64,000 nt of DNA from Hominisplanchenecus_A murintestinalis (GTDB lineage: Bacteria > Bacillota > Clostridia > Lachnospirales > Lachnospiraceae), in the NCBI RefSeq assembly GCF_943193015.1, contig NZ_CALPCM010000011.1:1-64000 (forward strand). Reading direction: 5' to 3'. Position numbers and translations under genes: made by a program. The notes under the pieces were generated by a model, which was not told the DNA's origin, searched no databases, and worked only from the letters and a program-made list of their open reading frames with translations. Shown here one piece after another: positions 8,721 to 16,700 of this stretch (the stretch's first letter is position 1; the number at the start of each line of letters is the position of its first letter).

Positions 8721-9278
8721 TCAATCCAATGCCAATAATTTTTTTGCCCTCTCTTCCGGTTTCATTGTTTCATCATTCAAGATAAAGACAATCTTATCAA
8801 TCGCATCTTCCCCCAAAAACCGAATTTTAGAACTGGATGCCTCTCTAATGATATTAAAAATCTCTTCAAAAACATGAAACAATCCGTTTTCTTCCCCTTG
8901 TTCATCCGCATCTCCAAGCAAAAGCTGTTTCAGCTGACTGACTGCATCATAAACAGAAATAAGTCTTGTCATATCTTCAACAGTCAGAAAGGATTTTCTC
9001 TCGTCAAACTTCTGTTCCATTCCAATCTGAATCCCATCTGAAAAGCCCAATCTGTATGCAGCTTCTCCATAGGCTACACTGTAATTCAAAAAAATACTCT
9101 CTACATTGTCAAACGCAAGCCACTGTTTTTTTGTCATTGGCACCAATGCATCAAATTCATTAACAGCAGCACGCCATTCTTTCTGTGCCTGCACAAAATT
9201 AGCATCTTCCTTTAACTGTTCCTCTAATACTTCTCCCATCCGTACTTTACGCAAATTTTCTATCTCTTCCGTCGTCAT
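8721..9278 (-). CDS. hypothetical protein with DUF6809-like C-terminal half
   Basis: A 185-residue cytoplasmic protein. The N-terminal half (charged helices around AQKEWRAAVNEFDALVPMTK, then YGEAAYRLGFSDGIQIGME) is of unknown type. Residues ~99-185 (LTVEDMTRLISVYDAVSQL ... KPEERAKKLLAL) align along their whole length with the next small protein at 9315-9581, so the gene looks like that module plus an extra domain. AAAGGGGA precedes the ATG. The name DUF6809 is from memory of small Lachnospiraceae proteins and should be treated as tentative. Confidence 0.5.
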   Translation of the reverse strand: MTTEEIENLRKVRMGEVLEEQLKEDANFVQAQKEWRAAVNEFDALVPMTKKQWLAFDNVESIFLNYSVAYGEAAYRLGFSDGIQIGMEQKFDERKSFLTVEDMTRLISVYDAVSQLKQLLLGDADEQGEENGLFHVFEEIFNIIREASSSKIRFLGEDAIDKIVFILNDETMKPEERAKKLLALD

Positions 9279-9314
9279 GGTCTTTCCCCTTTCTCTGCTA
9301 ATCTGTTCAATATC

Positions 9315-9581
9315 CTACACATTGCCGCCTAACAAAATTTCTGCACGCTCAACTGCCGTCTTTTGCTTGTCATATAATATTTCCATAAATTTCAGGTCTG
9401 CCTCTTCCGAACCTATGTATACAGAGTGAGCATTGCGCTGAATCACATCATAAACATTATCTAATTTTATAAAATCACCATTGGCATGTCCCTGTCCCGT
9501 AAGCTGTTCAAAAACTTTGTCCATCTGGTGTATCTCATCCTCTGTTTCAATCAACAGTTTCATATCCTCTACACTTAACAT
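9315..9581 (-). CDS. small DUF6809-like protein
   Basis: An 88-residue protein (MLSVEDMKLLIETEDEIHQM ... TAVERAEILLGG) homologous to the C-terminal half of its downstream neighbour. Shared points are the SVEDM start, a GNVYDVI/ENGLFHVFEEI-type middle and the (V/E)ERAxxLL end. The gap to the next gene is 36 bp, so the two are probably cotranscribed. GGAGG precedes the ATG. The function is unknown. Its upstream region shares a 14-bp motif with the Spo0A-like gene at 9910. Confidence 0.5.
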   Translation of the reverse strand: MLSVEDMKLLIETEDEIHQMDKVFEQLTGQGHANGDFIKLDNVYDVIQRNAHSVYIGSEEADLKFMEILYDKQKTAVERAEILLGGNV

Positions 9582-9603
9582 ATATCGCCCTCCAGTATAC
9601 TTC

Positions 9604-9617
9604 GTATAACTTCTTAC
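9604..9617 (-). promoter_or_regulatory. shared upstream motif GTAAGAAGTTATAC, copy 1
   Basis: On the minus strand GTAAGAAGTTATAC lies 23 bp before the 9315-9581 gene. An identical 14-mer lies upstream of the gene ending at 9910 (10191-10204). Such sharing suggests one regulator, perhaps the HTH protein encoded between them at 9692-9913. Confidence 0.4.
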
Positions 9618-9691
9618 CTACAACATATTATAACTGATTTTTCAGATAAGCAAAGTATATAATAAACTCAAAAGACTTAAGGAGGTATACC

Positions 9692-9913
9692 ATGTCGGAC
9701 AGAGGCACTATTGTCATCCATCTGGATGAACTACTAAAGAAAACCGGTTTGAGCAAAAACAAATTTTGCCAACGGGCAGAATTACAACGCTCGCAATTAA
9801 ACGGATATCTGAACAACACAATAACCAGACTTGATACCGATGTATTGGTTCGTATATGTGACACATTAAATTGTAGCATCTCTGACTTATTAGAATACCA
9901 GCCAAAATCCTAA
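9692..9913 (+). CDS. XRE-type helix-turn-helix regulator
   Basis: A 73-residue Cro/CI-like protein (LDELLKKTGLSKNKFCQRAE ... LNGYLNN ... LVRICDTLNCSISDLLEY), typical of one-domain clostridial repressors. It is one of the few plus-strand genes here, with AAGGAGG eight bases before the ATG and a TATAAT-like hexamer near 9656. It diverges from the 9315-9581 gene and converges with the 9910-10149 gene, overlapping its end by 4 bp. A role as local regulator is inference. Confidence 0.8.
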   Translation: MSDRGTIVIHLDELLKKTGLSKNKFCQRAELQRSQLNGYLNNTITRLDTDVLVRICDTLNCSISDLLEYQPKS

Positions 9914-10149
9914 GAAAACATCTGCTTTACATTATGTTCTCCTTTTATCTGTCCGCTTAGCTTCAAAATAAATTCTTCAGGTTCCGGTATATGTCCTGCC
10001 CCAAATAAATCAATCCACAAAGCTTGTTTCCCGGCATTCATATACCCTATGGCTATTGCCTCCTTCATCTCGTCTCTTATTATTTTTTCAATTTTTCCTT
10101 CTCTTTTCGCAATATCCTTGATTATCTTTTTTGCCTCTTTTCTGTTCAT
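9910..10149 (-). CDS. small protein resembling the Spo0A C-terminal domain
   Basis: A 79-residue protein (MNRKEAKKIIKDIAKREGK ... MKEAIAIGYMN ... LWIDLFGAGHIPEPEEFILK). The AI..GY...LFG...P..EEFI pattern resembles the DNA-binding domain of Spo0A, for which many clostridia have stand-alone small relatives. There is no receiver domain. The start at 10149 is favoured by GGAGAAGAG just upstream; the frame also has an ATG at 10173. Assignment to sporulation control would be an over-reading. Confidence 0.5.
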   Translation of the reverse strand: MNRKEAKKIIKDIAKREGKIEKIIRDEMKEAIAIGYMNAGKQALWIDLFGAGHIPEPEEFILKLSGQIKGEHNVKQMFS

Positions 10150-10190
10150 CTCTTCTCCTTGCGTATGTTTCATTGTTAATAATTTGTTAT

Positions 10191-10204
10191 GTATAACTTC
10201 TTAC
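10191..10204 (-). promoter_or_regulatory. shared upstream motif GTAAGAAGTTATAC, copy 2
   Basis: Identical to the motif at 9604-9617 and located about 40 bp before the Spo0A-like gene. Both copies are in the same orientation relative to the gene they precede. Confidence 0.4.
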
Positions 10205-10328
10205 ATCTAACAAATATAATTTAACTAGTGTATATCACAAAAGTCAAGGCTTTTTCTTAATTATATTGCGACATCATTCGACAAAAGGAATATTTTTTCT
10301 CTTGATCTGCCATCAGAATTTCCCGTCT

Positions 10329-11447
10329 CTAGTCGAAGTACGACAAGTCTATCCTGCTCTCTTTCGCTATATTCTGAAGGTTTTCATCTGACGGTTGCAG
10401 AATCATGTACCGCCTGGGTCTCGGCTCGTTAAATCCCGTCACAACGATGTACATCTTACCGTCTGCCTGAACCAGCGTATTCCCGTGATAGTTTTCACCT
10501 ATGCAAGAAAGCGCTTTCATCCCAACGGATTCGCATAAATATTTGACAAAGTATCTGCTTGAAAAACAATCTCCTCCGCCACTGATAACCATATACCGCC
10601 AATCAGACTGATAAGGCACATAATCATATTCCTGCTCCACATATTTTGCTATGGTCTCCATCTTCTCAAACTGTGTCATGTCTGAGCTTATATAATTTTT
10701 CTTAAAATCCTCGATAACCTGCTTTACTGCGATGCCTCGCTCTGAATATCCGTAGAGATTGGCTTTCAACTTTGTTCCATTCTCCAGTTTCGCTATTACC
10801 GTAGCATTACCCGCCTCGTCTAAAATCGCCGGATCCATGACCAAGCTGACATTTCCGTTATCCGTAACATGAAAGCAATTTGCACTTTTGCCCGGCTCAA
10901 TGCTCCATTTTATAATCTCATCCTTTGGAACTCCTGAGACTGTAAATTGAAAGCTGCCTGTATGACCGTATGGCTGTGTGATGAACTGCTTATCTTCGTC
11001 CGCAAGGTAATATAATTTTGCTTCGCCTGCATTCAGCTTCGCCTTGCCAGACTGAGAACAATCCGTTTCTTCTTCCTGCTTTTCTGAAAGTTCATCATTT
11101 CCGATAACCTTTATCTTACATCTATATTTCTTACCCTTATAAACACCTGTAACCTTTACCGTGCCGGCTTTCCTCGCCTTGATGGTAACTCCATATTTCT
11201 TCTTTCCCTTAAATACAACCACGCTCTTATCTGATATTTCCCACGATACTTTTCTTTTGCTTTTTTTCTCTTTCTTAGACAAACCCTTGATTTTCAGATT
11301 ATACTCCTGCCCAACAGATAAAGTCTTCTTTTTTGCAGTAAGCCTTTTAGCCGCTTTGACTTCCACCGGTACAGACAGAAACAGCATGACTAATAATACC
11401 GCTGTAAGCATCTTCCAAATCGGTTTCTTTGTAATAGTTGTCCTCAT
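10329..11447 (-). CDS. secreted protein with Ig-like and transglutaminase-like domains
   Basis: A 372-residue exported protein. Residues 1-32 form a signal peptide (MLTAVLLVMLFLSVPVEVKA). A bacterial Ig-like (BIG2-type) domain follows (KKTLSVGQEYNLKIKG ... AGTVKVTG). The C-terminal part contains GGGDCFSSRYFVKYLCESVG and, 17 residues later, NYHGNT, which fits the Cys and His of a transglutaminase-like fold; the third catalytic residue is not clear. The start at 11447 was chosen because AAGGAAGG precedes it; an upstream in-frame codon would add 18 polar residues before the signal peptide. Proteins of this layout are common in gut Firmicutes and act at the cell surface. Confidence 0.65.
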   Translation of the reverse strand: MRTTITKKPIWKMLTAVLLVMLFLSVPVEVKAAKRLTAKKKTLSVGQEYNLKIKGLSKKEKKSKRKVSWEISDKSVVVFKGKKKYGVTIKARKAGTVKVTGVYKGKKYRCKIKVIGNDELSEKQEEETDCSQSGKAKLNAGEAKLYYLADEDKQFITQPYGHTGSFQFTVSGVPKDEIIKWSIEPGKSANCFHVTDNGNVSLVMDPAILDEAGNATVIAKLENGTKLKANLYGYSERGIAVKQVIEDFKKNYISSDMTQFEKMETIAKYVEQEYDYVPYQSDWRYMVISGGGDCFSSRYFVKYLCESVGMKALSCIGENYHGNTLVQADGKMYIVVTGFNEPRPRRYMILQPSDENLQNIAKESRIDLSYFD

Positions 11448-11643
11448 ATCAATCGCCTTCCTTTCTTTGAACCATATAGACTGATTCACATTAGATGGCA
11501 ACTCACATTCGGACTATCAGCAGATCCTGCTGTTTCGTCAGAATCACCAGCGGCCGGCGACCACACCGCCACAGGCTTTCTCCATGTACTCCAGATCATT
11601 TTCCCCTGCGAGTGCTATATTTATATTTCATAATTGTGCTCAT

Positions 11644-11803
11644 GCTGCGAGCCTCCTTTGCGAGCAGCTAATGCACCCAAGTTTGCGATGCTCGCAACGC
11701 AAACTTGGCGAGTGAAAAATTTATTTTTCACTCTTCTTGCACATGATTTTTGTGCATCCTCAAGTTGCGAAGCAACTTGCAATATAAGTCCGTCAGGACT
11801 TAT
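11644..11803 (-). repeat. array of six consecutive hairpins
   Basis: In 160 bp there are six back-to-back inverted repeats: GCTGC 11644/11664 (5 bp), CCAAGTTTGCG 11677/11698 (11 bp), GAGTGAAAAA 11710/11724 (10 bp), TGCACA 11738/11751 (6 bp), CAAGTTGC 11761/11772 (8 bp, GAA loop) and ATAAGTCC 11784/11796 (8 bp). They start about 40 bp downstream of the HTH gene ending at 11844. The 11-bp and 10-bp units recur, diverged, at 13653-13707. I read it as a structured RNA or repeat unit, not a gene. Confidence 0.6.
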
Positions 11804-11843
11804 TATTTCATGACTCCAAAATTCCACTGTATATATCCTCTTA

Positions 11844-12092
11844 TCATCCCTCGCTTTCTGTGGATTCTGAAGTCTTAGGTCTCCGTTTATCATAATCCCA
11901 CTCTGCTTTCAGCTTATAAGGAAGAAGCCGCACCACATAATCAGGCGGTTTTCTAAGTCCTGCTTCCCAATCCTGAAGTGTCCTAAATGGGATTCCAAAG
12001 AAGTCGCTAAACATCTTTTTTGTCATTCCAGCTTCTTCACGCATTTTCTTGATCTCTTTCATCGCATCAATAGCTATATCAATCTCCTCCAT
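11844..12092 (-). CDS. helix-turn-helix regulator
   Basis: An 82-residue protein with an HTH (MTKKMFSDFFGIPFRTLQDW) followed by the conserved-looking RKPPDYVVRLLPYKL, a form seen in antitoxin-like and mobile-element regulators. No toxin gene is adjacent. Its promoter (12130-12158) has a palindrome between the -35 and -10 boxes, suggesting autorepression. The ribosome site is weak: AAAAGG abuts the ATG at 12092 and no better in-frame start is seen. It lies at the left end of ICE-A. Confidence 0.7.
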   Translation of the reverse strand: MEEIDIAIDAMKEIKKMREEAGMTKKMFSDFFGIPFRTLQDWEAGLRKPPDYVVRLLPYKLKAEWDYDKRRPKTSESTESEG

Positions 12093-12129
12093 CCTTTTAT
12101 CATCGTGAATACTTCTATTTATTACTTAC

Positions 12130-12158
12130 ATAATACACGTATTGCGTGTATCTGTCAA
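12130..12158 (-). promoter_or_regulatory. promoter with embedded operator
   Basis: Read on the minus strand, TTGACA (12158-12153) and TATTAT (12135-12130) are separated by exactly 17 bp. ATACACG and CGTGTAT (12133-12151) form an inverted repeat lying across the spacer and -10 box. A protein bound there would block polymerase; the HTH gene downstream is the obvious candidate. Confidence 0.7.
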
Positions 12159-12186
12159 GTCTTGATTACAAAACTTTCTCCTTTCC

Positions 12187-12205
12187 CCGGGGCATAAAGC
12201 CCCGG
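12187..12205 (-). terminator. GC-rich hairpin after the SpoVG-like gene
   Basis: CCGGGGC and GCCCCGG pair with a 5-base loop, 24 bp beyond the stop of the SpoVG-like gene. There is no long T-run (only GGGGAAAGG follows), so termination efficiency is uncertain. Confidence 0.5.
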
Positions 12206-12228
12206 TTCCTCAAAAACATACTTATTCA

Positions 12229-12900
12229 TTAACGAAAGGGGAGCGTGTCCTTATCCCCGGCTTCAAGAAAACCGTCATCATGTGACTTTTCTGCCTCTTT
12301 CTTTGGAGCAGCTTCTCTTGGTCTGTCCTTTTCCTGTTTGTAAGCAGCAAGAATGGATTCAAAGAGCTTTCCCCTGAAATCCTTAGTGATAGGAAATGCG
12401 ATATCCTGATAATCTCCCCGGCTGTTCTTATAAGCCGGCATAGAAACAAACAGGCCCCTCTTTCCTTCGACAATACTGATATTCTGCACGACAAAAGAAT
12501 CCTCGATATACATTCTCGCAAGCCCTTTTGTGTGGCTTCCCTCTCTGTCAATCGTTGTCACCGATACATTGAACACAGGCTCCGTACTGTCATTGCCAAT
12601 CTTTAGACCATCCTTTCCAAGCTCCGCACGCTGCTCATAAGCCTTTAAGATACTATCCGTAAGCTCCTGATAAAACTCTTTTGTGGTTGGGTTTGCGATA
12701 TCCTTGTAAACAGGATTGCCATTGATATCCACTTCATTACTGCGATATGACGGCATATCCACAAAAAGACCCTCTCCGTCCTTTCTCGCCACGATAGCGA
12801 TATTCCTTACCACAAATGACTCTCCAAATGCTACATTAGCATATGCTTTTACATTGTTGTCGCTGTTTTTTACTTCAAATACATTGATACGATAATTCAT
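12229..12900 (-). CDS. tandem SpoVG-domain protein
   Basis: A 223-residue protein containing two SpoVG-like modules. The first is residues ~1-90 (INVFEVKN ... VAFGESFVVRNIAIV ... GLFVDMPSYRS). The second is ~105-195 (FNVSVTTI ... MYIEDSFVVQNISIV ... GLFVSMPAYKN). Classical SpoVG is about 90 residues and binds nucleic acid; a fused pair is an element-borne variant. A charged tail ends in DTLPFR. GTGAGG lies before the ATG at 12900. It follows the sortase gene in the same direction. The role in the ICE is unknown. Confidence 0.75.
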   Translation of the reverse strand: MNYRINVFEVKNSDNNVKAYANVAFGESFVVRNIAIVARKDGEGLFVDMPSYRSNEVDINGNPVYKDIANPTTKEFYQELTDSILKAYEQRAELGKDGLKIGNDSTEPVFNVSVTTIDREGSHTKGLARMYIEDSFVVQNISIVEGKRGLFVSMPAYKNSRGDYQDIAFPITKDFRGKLFESILAAYKQEKDRPREAAPKKEAEKSHDDGFLEAGDKDTLPFR

Positions 12901-12965
12901 AATAGCCTCACTTTCTGCGTAAAAATCACGCTGTATAAATTGATAGTTATGACAGGCAGACAGAA

Positions 12966-13610
12966 TCACTCCTGTTCTGCCTGCCCATTCTCCTGTGGAG
13001 ATTCAGTCGGTTCCGGCACCGGATTAATGAGCCTGCATCTCACCACGAACCTCCTTGACCCTGAATACGCACAGGTAAAAAGTGTCAGGCATTCCTCTTC
13101 CGATGCTGCATACACCGTCTCGTCATATGGTCCATACACTCCGGTCTCATACACCTCATAGGTATGCGTGACCTTTTTCTTATTTGTTACCCTGACCTTT
13201 GCACCAATACGGATACCGCTTAGATTTGTGAAGAATACCCCTCTCCTGCTTCCATTGTGTCCGGCGAGTACGGCATTCCCTTTTTCACATAAGGGTGCTG
13301 TGTTTTCCATATGACCAATCCCCATATTTAACTGTGTACTGTCCGCTCCCTCAAAAATGGGATAGCAGATATCGAGACTTTTGATCTCAATAATGCCGAC
13401 GGCACCGTCTGGTATCTCCTTGGAAGATTTCTTTTTACCACCGGAGGCTTTGCCCTGATTCTTCTCCCCTTCATCTGTCTCATCATCATTCACCTCAAAT
13501 TCCCTGATATGCTTATCAGAATTGTTCCTGTCTATTGCCCTGAAAACAAAAGGGACCGCCACAAAAGCAATCCCAATCATAACAACGAATATAAACTTAC
13601 GCCTGCTCAT
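12966..13610 (-). CDS. sortase
   Basis: A 214-residue sortase. A membrane helix at residues 5-24 anchors it outside the membrane. The catalytic His is in LAGHNGSRRG near residue 118, the Cys is in TLFTCAYSGSRRF near 177, and the Arg follows 8 residues later. It is compact, like class D/E enzymes. It would join LPXTG-type proteins to the wall; the 1628-residue LPQTG adhesin of the same element is the likely substrate. GAGGAAAAT precedes the ATG. It lies between the large helicase and the SpoVG-like gene in the same direction. Confidence 0.85.
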   Translation of the reverse strand: MSRRKFIFVVMIGIAFVAVPFVFRAIDRNNSDKHIREFEVNDDETDEGEKNQGKASGGKKKSSKEIPDGAVGIIEIKSLDICYPIFEGADSTQLNMGIGHMENTAPLCEKGNAVLAGHNGSRRGVFFTNLSGIRIGAKVRVTNKKKVTHTYEVYETGVYGPYDETVYAASEEECLTLFTCAYSGSRRFVVRCRLINPVPEPTESPQENGQAEQE

Positions 13611-13652
13611 ATTTTCCTCTTTTCTGCGCTGTCCTTTGCGCATTAACGCAAT

Positions 13653-13707
13653 GTTTGTGTCGCAGCGCTGACACAAACTTGCCGGGTGAAAAAATATTTT
13701 TCACCCG
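13653..13707 (-). repeat. two-hairpin module, second copy
   Basis: GTTTGTGTC (13653-13661) pairs with GACACAAAC (13670-13678), and CGGGTGAAAAA (13683-13693) pairs with TTTTTCACCCG (13697-13707) with a 3-base loop. Order, spacing and sequence match two units of the 11644-11803 array. It fills the gap between the large helicase stop and the sortase gene, so it may end or process the helicase transcript. Confidence 0.6.
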
Positions 13708-13716
13708 TTTCCTCCC

Positions 13717-16700
13717 CTATCTGATATCACCACTTCTTGCATTAGCATCTGCAATACCGTAGCTTTCTTCCTGCTCGTCCCTGTCTTTGTCCTGTTCATG
13801 AACATCCGCTTTATCCTTGTCATCAGACCTGCTGGCATCAAAATTTTCCTCCTTTGCACCCTCTGACTTATCAATATCAAGCTCTGTATTGATTTCAAAC
13901 TGGCGTTTCAATTTCTGCTGAAGCTCTTCCTCGTGCTCGAACGGTTTTTCAAAGTCAGCTTTGGCTCTCTCCATATCCCTGTGATAAGTTTCAAGCTTCT
14001 GCTCAAGAAAAATGATCTTCTCCTGAATTTTTGAAAACTCATTTTCCATCCGGACCATCATGCCTACCGGCGAGCTTGAAACCTCAATGGAATAATCTGT
14101 CTTGCCGGTCAGGAACAAATAGTTGATTCCCATGAAATTCTTTTCCACGGATAAGGTAAAACCTTTATATCTGCCTATTTCTGTGCGGATACCTGTCTTT
14201 GCTCTTGATATTGCTGCAAGCAGAGCCGTACCACCGTCTGCCCTCTCCTTATAAATGGCTCCTGTGTCAGTACGGATGACCGTTCCTTCTACAGGCTTAT
14301 CCCCGTCAAGAGACATCTGTGAAGCTGCCTTCTCCTCTTTCCGCTTTTTGTCACTGAGCATGATCGGGCCAAATACCTCTATCTCAAAATCGGGGGATTT
14401 TTCAGCCATCTCATCACGGAAAGACACATCTTTCCTTACATTGCTTAATTTTTCCGTTGCCGCACTAATGAGCTTTGGCAGTTTCACCATGAAATTATCC
14501 TGATGCTGATAGTGCTGGCTGTTGTATGAAGCCTTCAAAAGTTTCAGCCTCTGCACATCATTGTCAATCTGCATCTTCTCCTTTATAAGAGAATTTCCTG
14601 TTGCAACCGCCTTGATTTCAGCATACTGGAAAGTGACCTCGTCGATATCCTCGCAGCTTCTGCCGATGGACTTTGAAGTCATGATCTGAGAGATGAACCG
14701 CTGCTTGTTCTCGACCACGCTCCACAAATACGCATCAAAAGTGCCTTTCGTGACATAACGATAGACTGCCACGGACTCATTTTCATTGCCCTGCCGCAAT
14801 CCCCGCCCCTCTCTCTGCTCGATACTTGATGGTTTCCATGGGCAGTCACAATGGTGCATTGCCACAAGATGCGTCTGCACATTGACACCGGTGCCGCATT
14901 TCTCGGTAGAACCGATCAAAATCTTCTTATTGCCAAGCCGCATATCCTTAAAAAGCGTCTCCCTGGCAGCATCCGTTTTCGCATCATGTACAAAAGCAAT
15001 CTCTTCTGCCGGTATGCCACGCCTCACAAGCTCGGTCTTGATGAAGTTGTACACATCAAAATCATGTCCGTTCTTATAGTAATCCGGCTCAAGCATCTCC
15101 TCGTTCCAGCCGGACTTCGGTGTTCCAATATCCGAAAAAACAAGCTGGGTACCTATGATTCCAAGGTCCTCAGCTCTCTTGTATTCCTCATATACATTGT
15201 CTGCTACCTGATTTAACTTACCTCCGGGATTTTCGGGTGCTTCCGGGTAAAGAAGCCTTGCATCCGTACCGAGAAGCCTTGCATCATTTGTAATCTTTAA
15301 GAAATTGTCCTCGCTCGGATCTACGCCTCCACTGTGGATACGCTCTGCCCTTTGTACAAATTCTTCCATGACCTGCTTCGTATACCAGTCAGGTTCAGAT
15401 GAAACAATCTTATAATTCCCATCCCGAAGCCCCGGTACTTTCAAATCAAGAGTATCACGGGTACGGATATCCGCCACTTCCTTAAAAAGGTTCATTAACT
15501 CCGGCAGGTTCACGAACCTATTGAAACGGTTCCGGAAACGGAAACCATTGCCCTCTACGGACAATTCCAAAGATGTTGTAACCTCACCGAAATTTGCCGC
15601 CCAGCTGTCAAAATGATAAATGCCAAGCTGCTCTAAGGCATCTTTCTGAAGAAAGCTTTGCATAACATACATCTCACAGATTGTATTGGAAACAGGCGTT
15701 CCTGTGGCAAATACAATGCCCCTGCCACCGTTAATTTCATTGATGTACTGACATTTTAAGTACATATCCATCGCCCTCTTGCTGCCTGCCCCCGTTATCC
15801 CTGCCACATTGGTCATTTTAGAAAAAATGCTCAGCCGCTTAAAGGCATGTGCCTCATCTACCATAATCGAATCTATCCCTAATTCCTCAAAGGTAATGAC
15901 ATCATCTCTGTCCACAGTTTCAACAAGCTCCTTCATCTGCTCCTCCAGCCGTTTCTTCTGTGCCTCCATCTGCTTCACAGACCAGTTTTCGCCATTCTCC
16001 GCTTTGATATCCGCTATCGCTATGTTCAGCTCATCAATCTGGCGGTTCATAAGCTCCTGCTGACGCTCCCTTGATATTGGGATTTTCTCAAACTGCGAGT
16101 GCGACATGATAATGCAGTCATAATCCCCTGTTGCAATACGGGCGATAAACTGCTGTCTGCGTTTTTTGGAAAAATCATTCTCCGATGCCACAAGAATATT
16201 AGCCGACGGATAAAGACGAAGAAATTCGCTTGCCGTCTGCCCGATCAGCGATTTGGGAACCACCATCACCGTCTTATTTACAAGCCCAAGACGCTTCTGT
16301 TCCATACAAGATGCCATCATCTCAAAACTTTTGCCGGCACCAACGCAATGGGCAAGAAGTGCATTCCCGCCCATGAGCACATGAGCAATCGCATTGACCT
16401 GATGCTCTTCTAAATGGATATCCGGATTCATCCCTGGAAATTCCAGATGGCTTCCATCATACTCACGCAGACGGATGTTATTGAATGTCTGATTATAGTA
16501 ATCCACATACTTCTGCCTGCGGTCCGGTTCTTTCCATATCCAGTTCCGAAACTCCTCTTTGATTTGGTTCTGCTTCTCCCTTGCAAGCATAGTGGCTTCC
16601 TTGTTAACTTCATAATGGTATTTGCCGCCACCGTCCTCGATACGGTCCCTGACCGTCACAACACGCATATTGAGGGTAGATTCAAAAATGGAATACGCAT

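Noticed and set aside
11621..11893. 90-codon minus-strand frame over the hairpin array
   Set aside because: It has no ribosome site, overlaps the HTH gene end, and its sequence is dictated by the inverted repeats; RNA or repeat is the better reading.
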